From: DASYUM01 sp036001225
Lineage (GTDB): Bacteria; Methylomirabilota; Methylomirabilia; Rokubacteriales; DASRDR01
Direction: 5' to 3'
Assembly: GCA_036001225.1 (NCBI GenBank)
Contig: DASYUM010000156.1
Location: forward strand, 1 to 8,543
Length of the DNA: 8,543 nucleotides
This document shows positions 1-5,427 of the stretch, piece by piece. The notes below the pieces were generated by a model. That model had not been told where the DNA came from. It saw nothing but the letters and a program-made list of their open reading frames with translations, and ran no database searches. How positions within the stretch are numbered: the first letter of the stretch is position 1; every line of letters starts with the position of its first letter. The position numbers were made by a program, and so were the translations under genes.

Positions 1-318
1 CGCCAGCGCCACCGACACCGAGACGAGCGAGACCTCGAGGGCGATCCGCCCGCCGTGGAGGACGCGGGTGAAGAGGTCGCGCCCGAGGTGATCGGTCCCG
101 AGGGGGTGGGCGGGCCCGGGTCCCTGGAGGCGCGCGGCCGGCTCGAGGGCGGTGGGATCGGCCGGGCTGAGGACGTCGGCCAGGATGGCGCTCAGCACCA
201 CCAGCGCCACCAGCACGGTCCCGAAGAGCCCGGCCGGGTCGCGGGCGAGTCGCCGCCACCCCGCGAGCCCGGAGCGGCGGGGGCGAGAGGCGACGGGCCC
301 GGCGCGGGCGGTCGGCAC
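1..318 (-). CDS. DppC-type peptide/nickel ABC transporter permease, truncated by the window edge
   Basis: This is the N-terminal 106 codons of an inner-membrane permease of the binding-protein-dependent transport family (BPD_transp_1, DppC/OppC branch); the rest lies beyond the window. The chosen start is the GTG at 316-318, 25 bases after the stop of the solute-binding protein gene. An Arg-rich cytoplasmic stretch (about residues 8-31, ending WRRLARDP) is followed by a first membrane helix (about 32-50, GLFGTVLVALVVLSAILAD). Next comes an extracytoplasmic segment leading into GTDHLGRDLFTRVLHGGRIA (about 73-92), the conserved motif at the start of the permease domain in DppC-type subunits, and then the start of the next helix (LEVSLVSVSVALA). 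It should form the pore with a DppB-type partner and take peptides or another small ligand from the neighbouring binding protein. No strong ribosome-binding site is visible, so translation may depend on coupling. Family is secure; substrate is not. Confidence 0.88.
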   Translation of the reverse strand, partial: MPTARAGPVASRPRRSGLAGWRRLARDPAGLFGTVLVALVVLSAILADVLSPADPTALEPAARLQGPGPAHPLGTDHLGRDLFTRVLHGGRIALEVSLVSVSVALA

Positions 319-343
319 GGGCGGGCACCGGGCCCCGACGGGC

Positions 344-1909
344 TCAGGCGAGCTGGAACTTCCGGAGCAGCATCCGGTTGCCGTCGGGGGTCAGCGCCGG
401 CTTGAGGTGAGTCCGGTAGAGGACGGCGTTGACGCCGTGGGTGAGGAAGACGTACGCCCCTGACTCTTCCATGAGGTCCTGCATCCGCACGTACATGGCG
501 TGACGCTTGGCCGCGTCCGGCTCGAGCAGCGCCTGCTCGTGGAGGGTGTCGTACTCCTTGCTGCTGAACCGCTCCCAGTTCCACTCCCCGATCTGCGCCG
601 AGGTGAACCACACCGTCGCCCAGCTCGGGTCGGGCTGCATCGAGAAGCGCACGACGTGCATCTGCATCTTCTTCCAGCCCCCCGCCTTGTCGGAGGCCAT
701 CGCCTTCTGGACGCCGCTGTCGAAGGGCACCACCTCGGCCTGGATCCCGACCTTGGCCAGGCTGGCGGCCACGACCTGGGCCGCGTTGAGGAACTCGGTG
801 GAGTTGCGAACGCCGATCTCGGTCTTGAACCCGCGCGGGTGACCGGCTTCGGCGAGCAGCTTCCGGGCCCGGTCGAGGTCGGGGCCGGCGACCAGGTTCT
901 TCTCGCGGTGCCCGATCAGTCCCGGGGCGACGATGCCGGTGGAGCGAGGCGCGACTCCGAAGAACGCCCCGTCGAGGACGGCCTTGCCGTCGACGGCGAG
1001 CTGGACCGCCTTGCGGACCCGGATGTCCGAGAAGACGCCGCTCTCCATCTGCATGCCGAGCCACCAGTAGGTGAGTCCGGGACGCGCGTCGAGCGTCGAG
1101 CTGGCCGGGAGCTTGCCCCGGAGCCGGGGGATCGAGGTCATCGGGACGTGGGTGACGTCGATCTGCCCGGCCTCGTACGCGATCTCGGCCGCGTTCGCGT
1201 CCAGGATGGGGGTCGCCTGGATCTCCTCGAAGACGGGCTTGGCCCCGGGCCAGAGCGGGTTGCGCTCGAGGGTGATGCCCGCCCGCGGCTCCCACTTCCG
1301 GATCCGGTAGGGCCCGCAGGTCGCGCCCGGATCCATGGTGAAGCGCTGCCCGTCCATCCGCTCGACCGCCTTCTTGCAGACGATGACCGACGAGGTCTGG
1401 GGCAGCGTGGACGACCAGAGCGGCAGGAAGGGCTCCTTCAGGACGATGACCCCGGCATGGCGACCGGTGATCTCGACGCGGTCGAGCTTGGCCCAATCCC
1501 CGCGGTAGGGCGACTTCGTGGCGGGATTGGCGACCCGCTCGTAGGAGAACTTCACGTCCTCGGCGGTGAGCTCGCCGAACCCATTGGTCCACGGGAGGCC
1601 GGGGCGAAGCTGGAACCGGATGTGGGTCGGGTCTGTCGCCTCGATCGACAGCGCGGCGTCCCGCTCCCAGCCCCAGGTCGTCCCCGGGGTGAGCGTCACC
1701 AGCCCGAGCAGGACGGCGTCGATGATGTCGCTCTCGGGCGCGCCGAGCCGAAAGGCCGGGTCGAGGGTCTCGTAGTTCGTGTAGGAGCGGATCCGGAGCA
1801 CCCGCGGGTCGGCCGCCTCAGCCCCCCTCCGGAACGGCACCGCCGCCGTGAGACCGGCCGCCGCCGAGGCACGCAGGAACTGCCGCCGGGATAGGCCCTC
1901 TCGCATCAT
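344..1909 (-). CDS. ABC transporter family 5 (DppA/OppA-like) solute-binding protein, Tat-exported
   Basis: Extracytoplasmic receptor of a peptide-type ABC importer (SBP_bac_5 family); 521 residues is the normal family length. The N-terminus has a twin-arginine signal, SRRQFLRAS (residues 7-15), then a hydrophobic Ala-rich stretch and a probable cleavage site near residue 32 (RGAEAADP), so a folded protein is probably exported by Tat. Family landmarks follow: NYETLDPAFR (about 45-54), LRPGLPWTNG with TAEDVKFSYERVANP (about 101-129), GATCGPYRIRKWEPRAGI (about 195-212) and DIRVRKAVQLAVD (about 295-307). Two adjacent ATG codons compete as start. AGGAGG at 1915-1920 lies 5 bases from the first (1909) and 8 from the second (1906), so the second may be used. 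A DppC-type permease gene follows 25 bases downstream, supporting one transport operon. Ligand cannot be read from sequence; peptides, nickel chelates and sugars are all bound by relatives. Confidence 0.95.
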   Translation of the reverse strand: MMREGLSRRQFLRASAAAGLTAAVPFRRGAEAADPRVLRIRSYTNYETLDPAFRLGAPESDIIDAVLLGLVTLTPGTTWGWERDAALSIEATDPTHIRFQLRPGLPWTNGFGELTAEDVKFSYERVANPATKSPYRGDWAKLDRVEITGRHAGVIVLKEPFLPLWSSTLPQTSSVIVCKKAVERMDGQRFTMDPGATCGPYRIRKWEPRAGITLERNPLWPGAKPVFEEIQATPILDANAAEIAYEAGQIDVTHVPMTSIPRLRGKLPASSTLDARPGLTYWWLGMQMESGVFSDIRVRKAVQLAVDGKAVLDGAFFGVAPRSTGIVAPGLIGHREKNLVAGPDLDRARKLLAEAGHPRGFKTEIGVRNSTEFLNAAQVVAASLAKVGIQAEVVPFDSGVQKAMASDKAGGWKKMQMHVVRFSMQPDPSWATVWFTSAQIGEWNWERFSSKEYDTLHEQALLEPDAAKRHAMYVRMQDLMEESGAYVFLTHGVNAVLYRTHLKPALTPDGNRMLLRKFQLA

Positions 1910-1914
1910 GCTCG

Positions 1915-1920
1915 CCTCCT
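1915..1920 (-). promoter_or_regulatory. Ribosome-binding site of the solute-binding protein gene
   Basis: A perfect AGGAGG on the minus strand, 5 bases before the ATG at 1907-1909 and 8 bases before the ATG at 1904-1906. The spacing slightly favours the second ATG as the true initiator. Confidence 0.75.
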
Positions 1921-1952
1921 GTGATCATCGAGGAGTCGGGGCGGAGTGCCCA

Positions 1953-1981
1953 ATTATGACCGGGGTCTCCGGGCAAGTCCA
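1953..1981 (-). promoter_or_regulatory. Candidate sigma-70-type promoter for the solute-binding protein gene
   Basis: On the minus strand, TGGACT (1976-1981, 4 of 6 matches to the -35 consensus) is followed after 17 bases by CATAAT (1953-1958, 5 of 6 matches to the -10 consensus). CATAAT is an AT-rich island in otherwise GC-rich sequence. Transcription would start near 1946 and give a leader of about 37 bases carrying the AGGAGG. This is pattern matching only. Confidence 0.45.
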
Positions 1982-2016
1982 GCCGCGCGCCTCTCGCCGC
2001 CGATTCCTCGATGTTG

Positions 2017-2022
2017 TAGTGT
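2017..2022 (+). promoter_or_regulatory. Candidate -10 element of a leaderless promoter for the LLM oxidoreductase gene
   Basis: TAGTGT fits the TANNNT pattern and sits 7 bases before the ATG at 2030. This is the spacing seen when transcription starts on the A of the start codon. There is no Shine-Dalgarno-like sequence just upstream (only GGGA at 4 bases), which agrees with a leaderless message. No convincing -35 hexamer was found. Confidence 0.35.
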
Positions 2023-2029
2023 ACGGGAC

Positions 2030-2935
2030 ATGAGGGTCGGCATCTCCCTGACCAGCCGTCACGCCGTGCGCGACCCTCGGGAGGGCGCCCGCTGGATGAT
2101 CGAACGGGCCGCCGCCGCCCGGCAGGCCGGGCTCGATTCCCTCTTCCTCGGCGACCATCACGCGACGGCTGAGCCGTATTACCAGAACGTCCCGATGCTC
2201 GGACGCTTGCTGGCCGAGTGGGGCGAGGCGCCGGTGGGCTGCCTGTTCCTGCTCCCGCTCTGGAACCCGGTGCTGGTGGCCGAGCAGGTGGGGACCCTGG
2301 CCGCCATCGCCCGCGGTCGCTTCATTCTGCAGTGCGGTCTCGGGTACGACCAGGGGCAGTTCCGTGCGATGGGGACCACCTTGCGGTACCGCCCCTCCGC
2401 CTTCGAGGAGGCGCTCGGCATCGTGCGCCGCCTGCTGGCTGGTGAGGTGGTCAGCTCGGCGGGACGGTTCTCGGTCACCGACGCGCGGCTCGCGCTGCGG
2501 CCGAGCGAGCCGGTCGAGGTGTGGATCGGCGCCGGCGCCGCCCCGGCGCTCGACCGCGCCGCCCGGCTGGGCGACGGCTGGCTCGCCGCGCCCGATCTCA
2601 CGCCCGACGAGGTGCGCGCCAAGATCGCGCAGTATCGCGAGCGCTGCCGGGCCCACGGGCGAACGCCGAGCGCGGTCGCCATCCGGCGCGACATCTACGT
2701 GGCGGAATCGGCGGCCGAGGCCCGGGCGACGGCGGGGCCGATCATGGCTCGCGGCCATCGAGGCTTCGACCAGGCGGCCCTCATCGTCGGGACGATCGAC
2801 GAGGTGGCCACGCGCTTCAGGGAGCTCGAGGCCCTGGGGTACACCGACGTCATCGCCCGCCACCTCACCGACGACCAACCCAGGGTTCTCGGCTCGCTGG
2901 CGCGCCTGGCCGAAGTGCGGAAGGCGGTGGCGTGA
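2030..2935 (+). CDS. LLM-class (luciferase-like) flavin-dependent oxidoreductase
   Basis: A cytoplasmic TIM-barrel flavin enzyme of the bacterial luciferase-like monooxygenase family (301 residues, within the usual range). Members use FMN or F420 to oxidise or reduce small organic substrates. The first strand is MRVGISLTSR (1-10). An early helix and second strand carry AGLDSLFLGDHHA (33-45), and VLVAEQVGTLAAIARGRFIL (81-100) leads into QCGLGYDQGQFRAMG (101-115), the usual glycine-rich segment followed by the F/Y-x-x-x-G pattern. RRLLAGEVVSSAGRF (133-147) and VWIGAGAAPALDRAARLGDGW (164-184) are also typical. The reading frame is open upstream to an ATG at 1946, but those 28 extra residues (Pro/Ser/Arg-rich) overlap the divergent promoter region. 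The ATG at 2030 starts exactly at the first barrel strand and is preferred. It heads a three-gene operon, its stop overlapping the next start as GTGA. Cofactor type and substrate are undetermined. Confidence 0.93.
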   Translation: MRVGISLTSRHAVRDPREGARWMIERAAAARQAGLDSLFLGDHHATAEPYYQNVPMLGRLLAEWGEAPVGCLFLLPLWNPVLVAEQVGTLAAIARGRFILQCGLGYDQGQFRAMGTTLRYRPSAFEEALGIVRRLLAGEVVSSAGRFSVTDARLALRPSEPVEVWIGAGAAPALDRAARLGDGWLAAPDLTPDEVRAKIAQYRERCRAHGRTPSAVAIRRDIYVAESAAEARATAGPIMARGHRGFDQAALIVGTIDEVATRFRELEALGYTDVIARHLTDDQPRVLGSLARLAEVRKAVA

Positions 2936-3522
2936 CGCCGCCCGGGCCCGTGCTCGGCCTCCCGCTGTTCCTCGCGATCTGCGCAGGCCTCGCGCCCCCG
3001 GCGGCCTCGGCCGGCGACTCGATCGACGCGGTCGGCCCATGGACCCAGCGGCTCCCGATGCCGAGCCGGGCCGCCGTGGCCGAGGAGGACGTCCGCCTCA
3101 CCGGGCCGACCCTGGCCCAGGCGCCCGCCCGCCCCGTCGCCGTCACGGGCCTGCAGGACGGCCGGCCGGTCGTGTTCTCCCCTGACGCCCAGGAGCAGAT
3201 CGCCGGCTTGGCCGTCGAGCTCCTGCAGTCCGCCGACTACGAGGCCGGTCGGACGATCGCCACCGAGCAGCGCTGGAGCGAGGCCCGCCACGCCTCGCAC
3301 CTTCACCTGAGCTTCACCCCCGCGCGCGCCGTCACCTTTCGCTTCGGCACGACCGGGCCGGCGGCTCAGCACCAGGTCGAGGTGGCCGAGATGCTGATCG
3401 CCATCTCCCCGCACGCCTGGCCCGGTTATCTCCTGATTCGTGAGCGCGGCCGGGTCCGCGCCTTCTCGAAATATCGGCCCCGACCGGCGCAGGCGCTGCA
3501 GGACGCCCTCCGCCTCCGGTGA
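2932..3522 (+). CDS. Small exported protein of unknown function
   Basis: I do not recognise this 196-residue protein. It begins at the GTG at 2932-2934, overlapping the stop of the flavin enzyme as GTGA; GGAAGG at 2919-2924, 7 bases upstream, is a plausible ribosome-binding site. The N-terminus reads as a Sec signal peptide with hydrophobic core LGLPLFLAICAGLA (8-21) and a likely signal peptidase I site after AASA (24-27). Cys17 has Ile at -1, so it is a poor lipobox and a lipoprotein is unlikely. The mature part (about 28-196) has no further membrane helix. It combines polar, apparently folded segments such as DAQEQIAGLAVELLQSADYE (85-104) with a segment rich in alternating hydrophobics (HLHLSFTPARAVTFRF, 123-138), suggesting an alpha/beta domain outside the cytoplasm. 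Its stop overlaps the next start in the same way, so it is probably co-translated with and functionally tied to the following membrane protein. Confidence 0.8.
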   Translation: MTPPGPVLGLPLFLAICAGLAPPAASAGDSIDAVGPWTQRLPMPSRAAVAEEDVRLTGPTLAQAPARPVAVTGLQDGRPVVFSPDAQEQIAGLAVELLQSADYEAGRTIATEQRWSEARHASHLHLSFTPARAVTFRFGTTGPAAQHQVEVAEMLIAISPHAWPGYLLIRERGRVRAFSKYRPRPAQALQDALRLR

Positions 3523-4868
3523 CGCGCCGCCAGCCAGTGGCCGCGTCCGCCGCTCGTCGTCTCGCCATCGGTCTCTTGACGGTGGCTCTGGCCGGCCTCC
3601 CGGCCGTCGGACACGGCCAGGTGTTCCTCGCCAGCAAGGCCCATCCGGAGTTCGCCATCGGGCCGCTCTTCATCGTCGCCGGCATCCGTCCCGACCTCGG
3701 CCCGGTCACGGTCCGGGTCTCGTGGAGTCTGGCGCTCCCGCCGAATACCCGCCCGGAGGACGTGCAACAGGACCTCTATCTCCTCTGGCCGGCGGAGGCG
3801 GTGGCCGGGACGGGGGTGGTGCTGGGCGACGCCGCGCTCCGGCGGTACGTGGAGGAGCGCGGGTTCGCCGTGGTCAGCGAGGGGCGGCTGGCCCTCGCCA
3901 TCAGGGACTGGACGAAGCTCGGGACGCCGGCGGAGAGCGATCCGCTCGGCGAATCGGCGGCCTTCGTGACCTTCTACAAGCGGGGGACGAATCCGGCGCA
4001 GTCCGGCATCGGGACCATCGTCAAAGTCGCGTGGACGCCGCACCTGGTCGACGCCCACGCGCTGCTGAGCCTCCGGATGGCGCTCAAGGATCTCATCACT
4101 CCCAAGCCGGCGACGTGGTTCGAGGAGCTGTTCTGGGGCCGTCGCCACGTCCTCAACCTGAGCGCGGGTAACGTGGGGTCGGTGGCCCTCTACTCGATGT
4201 ACTTCGGCCAGCGGGATCGGGTTCTGCGCTTCGCCCGCGACTTTTCGCTGCTCGTCGCCGAATTCGCCGACGCCGATCATCTCCGGATCGAGGAGATCAG
4301 CCCGGCGGGGGCGACGCGCCGGCCCAGCCGGGTGCGGACGGGCGCCGAAACCGTCTTGCTGCCGCTGGCCGGTGCCGAGGGCAACGTGCCGCAGGTGCTG
4401 ACCGTCCGGTTCAGCTATTTCAGCGGGCGGGTGGCGTGGCGGCCGATCCTGATCTCGCTCCTGTTCCTCGTCCTGGGCAACCTCATGGGGGCCTGGATGT
4501 TCACCCGGACAGTGACACAATTCTTCGGCCGGCGTTTCCACCTGGGCCGGGCGGACGCGCGCCGCCCGCCGAGCGGCGCCGTGCTCGCCCGGGAAGTGCT
4601 GGAGCGCATCGTTCCCGGCGAGACGACGCCGGGGGAGGTGCTCCGGCTCTGCGGATCGCCCAGCGAGGAACGAGCCCGCCTCCGGCCGGATGGGCAGCGG
4701 ACGCTGATCTACCGCGGGACACGGCCGGTCCCGTACCGGCGCTTCCAGCTCGGGTCCTTCGCGGCTGTCAGTCGCTGGGACGAGGAGCACCACGAGGTCG
4801 AGATCAAATTCGTCGACGGGCGGGTCAGCGACGTGGAAACGCGCGTTCGCCGCTCGCGGCCGCGCTGA
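3519..4868 (+). CDS. Signal-anchored single-span membrane protein with a C-terminal BamE/SmpA-like domain
   Basis: A 449-residue protein, not recognised over its full length. The GTG start at 3519-3521 overlaps the preceding stop as GTGA and has only a distant AGGA (3500-3503), so translation is probably coupled. Residues about 12-34 form a signal peptide (RRLAIGLLTVALAGLPAVGHG). About 35-305 form a large domain that begins with beta-rich segments (AIGPLFIVAGIRPDLGPVTV) and would be extracytoplasmic. A membrane helix spans about 307-328 (WRPILISLLFLVLGNLMGAW). It is followed by Arg-rich sequence (GRRFHLGRADARR), which by the positive-inside rule is cytoplasmic. Residues about 361-442 resemble the SmpA/OmlA/BamE fold: IVPGETTPGEVLRLCGSP, then RTLIYRG, then EVEIKFVDGRVSDVETRV, with the family's G-x-T..EV..LCG.P..Y..F.DG.V pattern. 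BamE itself is a periplasmic-facing lipoprotein, so a cytoplasmic placement would be unusual. The BamE assignment is moderate; the N-terminal domain is of unknown function. Confidence 0.82.
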   Translation: MTRRQPVAASAARRLAIGLLTVALAGLPAVGHGQVFLASKAHPEFAIGPLFIVAGIRPDLGPVTVRVSWSLALPPNTRPEDVQQDLYLLWPAEAVAGTGVVLGDAALRRYVEERGFAVVSEGRLALAIRDWTKLGTPAESDPLGESAAFVTFYKRGTNPAQSGIGTIVKVAWTPHLVDAHALLSLRMALKDLITPKPATWFEELFWGRRHVLNLSAGNVGSVALYSMYFGQRDRVLRFARDFSLLVAEFADADHLRIEEISPAGATRRPSRVRTGAETVLLPLAGAEGNVPQVLTVRFSYFSGRVAWRPILISLLFLVLGNLMGAWMFTRTVTQFFGRRFHLGRADARRPPSGAVLAREVLERIVPGETTPGEVLRLCGSPSEERARLRPDGQRTLIYRGTRPVPYRRFQLGSFAAVSRWDEEHHEVEIKFVDGRVSDVETRVRRSRPR

Positions 4869-4907
4869 GGACCAGGGCCGTCCGAGCACCGGGGGCGCCA
4901 CCCAACC

Positions 4908-4936
4908 TTGACAGCCATCCCGCAAATCGCGATCAT
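4908..4936 (+). promoter_or_regulatory. Promoter of the tRNA-Val gene
   Basis: A perfect -35 TTGACA (4908-4913), a 17-base spacer and GATCAT (4931-4936, 4 of 6 matches to TATAAT) end 8 bases before the tRNA 5' end. Transcription would begin at about 4942-4944, almost at the mature terminus. Position and quality make this the best promoter call in the window. Confidence 0.72.
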
Positions 4937-4944
4937 TCCGGTAC

Positions 4945-5020
4945 GGGCGGATAGCTCAGCGGGGAGAGCGCAGCCCTTACAAGGCTGAGGTCGCAGGTTC
5001 GAGCCCTGCTCCGCCTACCA
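4945..5020 (+). tRNA. tRNA-Val (anticodon UAC), CCA encoded
   Basis: All 76 bases fold as a standard cloverleaf. The acceptor stem is GGGCGGA with TCCGCCT (first pair G-U, the other six Watson-Crick), followed by T8-A9. The D stem is GCTC/GAGC with an 8-base loop. The anticodon stem CAGCC/GGCTG encloses the loop CTTACAA, giving anticodon TAC (UAC), which reads GUA and other valine codons. A 5-base variable loop AGGTC leads to the T stem GCAGG/CCTGC with loop TTCGAGC. Discriminator A73 and CCA are genomically encoded. It lies 76 bases after the end of the three-gene operon and has its own promoter. Coding remnants follow it, but no second copy of its 3' end was seen that would mark an integrated element. 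Confidence 0.97.
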
Positions 5021-5040
5021 CCGAAACGGCAAGGATCTCG

Positions 5041-5217
5041 GGGCTTCTCGCGGAGGTAGCCGCCCCCGGGGGAAGCCCCCGCAATCCCCCACAAAACGCC
5101 ACGCTCACGCTCTGCCAGGGCGTGATCACCACCGAGGCGCAGGTGGACGAGCTACTGGTCGGCCTCGTGGATCGGCTCGCGGGACAGACGGTCCCCGAAG
5201 ACCGGCCAGGGCAGTGA
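5041..5217 (+). pseudogene. Orphan coding remnant downstream of the tRNA, identity uncertain
   Basis: An open frame without any visible start runs to a TGA at 5215-5217. Its best protein-like part is 5101-5214, giving TLTLCQGVITTEAQVDELLV and then GLVDRLAG, which looks like the C-terminal helix of a real enzyme. The wording (ITTEAQVDELL..L) is reminiscent of the ends of class III PLP-dependent aminotransferases, but this is a weak impression and I do not claim the family. The upstream part (5041-5100) is a low-complexity run of C and G blocks and is probably not coding. The lack of a start and the neighbouring decayed gene suggest a truncated remnant rather than a working gene. Confidence 0.35.
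5068..5080. repeat. GC-only hairpin downstream of the tRNA
   Basis: GGGGG (5068-5072), a three-base loop AAG and CCCCC (5076-5080) form a short, strong hairpin. It is immediately preceded by CCCCC (5063-5067), which could pair with the same G run instead, and another C run lies at 5086-5090. It could help end tRNA transcription, but there is no T tract, so a terminator call is not justified. Confidence 0.35.
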
Positions 5218-5227
5218 GACGCGGGAG

Positions 5228-5370
5228 ATGGGGACGTTCGTGATGAACCTGCATCGCATCCTTCGGGGAGCCAGGCCCGGCAACCTGCCCATCGAGCAGC
5301 CCACGCCAAGGCGCTCGGGCTGACGATCCCGCCGTCGGTGCTGGTGCGGGCGGACGGGATCATTCAGTGA
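5228..5370 (+). pseudogene. Decayed C-terminus of an ABC_sub_bind-type (PF04392) solute-binding protein
   Basis: Two pieces in different frames match the usual ending of this periplasmic binding-protein family. The first (in frame at 5243-5305) reads HRILRGARPGNLPIEQPT, the conserved segment normally written as ..ILKGAKPxDLPVEQPT. The second (in frame at 5305-5370, ending in TGA) reads AKALGLTIPPSVLVRADGII plus a final Gln, the classic family C-terminus. In intact members about ten residues of the type KFELVINLKT separate the two; here they are missing and the frame changes at about 5303-5307. That points to a small out-of-frame deletion in a gene already missing its N-terminal 250 or so residues. 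There is no intact copy in the window. Family recognition comes from memory of the conserved motifs and was not checked by search. Confidence 0.65.
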
Positions 5371-5427
5371 CGTGGCCGGCGCGTTTTCGAGCGACCCTCC
5401 CGAGCGAACCGCGTCCGGCTGCCACGC

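Noticed and set aside
192..1592. Long minus-strand open frame inside the solute-binding protein gene, and the plus-strand frame at 500-1894 over it
   Set aside because: Both are out-of-frame readings of a gene with secure family motifs. Their products are Arg/Gly/Pro-rich with no recognisable domain, as expected from GC-biased codons.
1946..2029. 28-codon N-terminal extension of the LLM oxidoreductase
   Set aside because: It is Pro/Ser/Arg-rich, precedes the first barrel strand and overlaps the divergent promoter region, so the ATG at 2030 is preferred.
3426..4925. Long minus-strand open frame opposite the second and third genes of the flavin operon
   Set aside because: The product is low-complexity (His, Arg, Pro, Asp rich) and has no signal or domain. 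The plus strand has a signal peptide, a membrane helix and coupled starts.
4977..5363. Minus-strand open frame ending in GAGLEPATSAL
   Set aside because: That ending is the well-known false translation of the antisense strand of a tRNA; it falls on the tRNA-Val gene.
5388..5407. Direct repeat CGAGCGA (5388-5394 and 5401-5407) before the DedA gene as an operator or attachment site
   Set aside because: Seven bases of this composition recur by chance in such GC-rich DNA and no other evidence supports a site.
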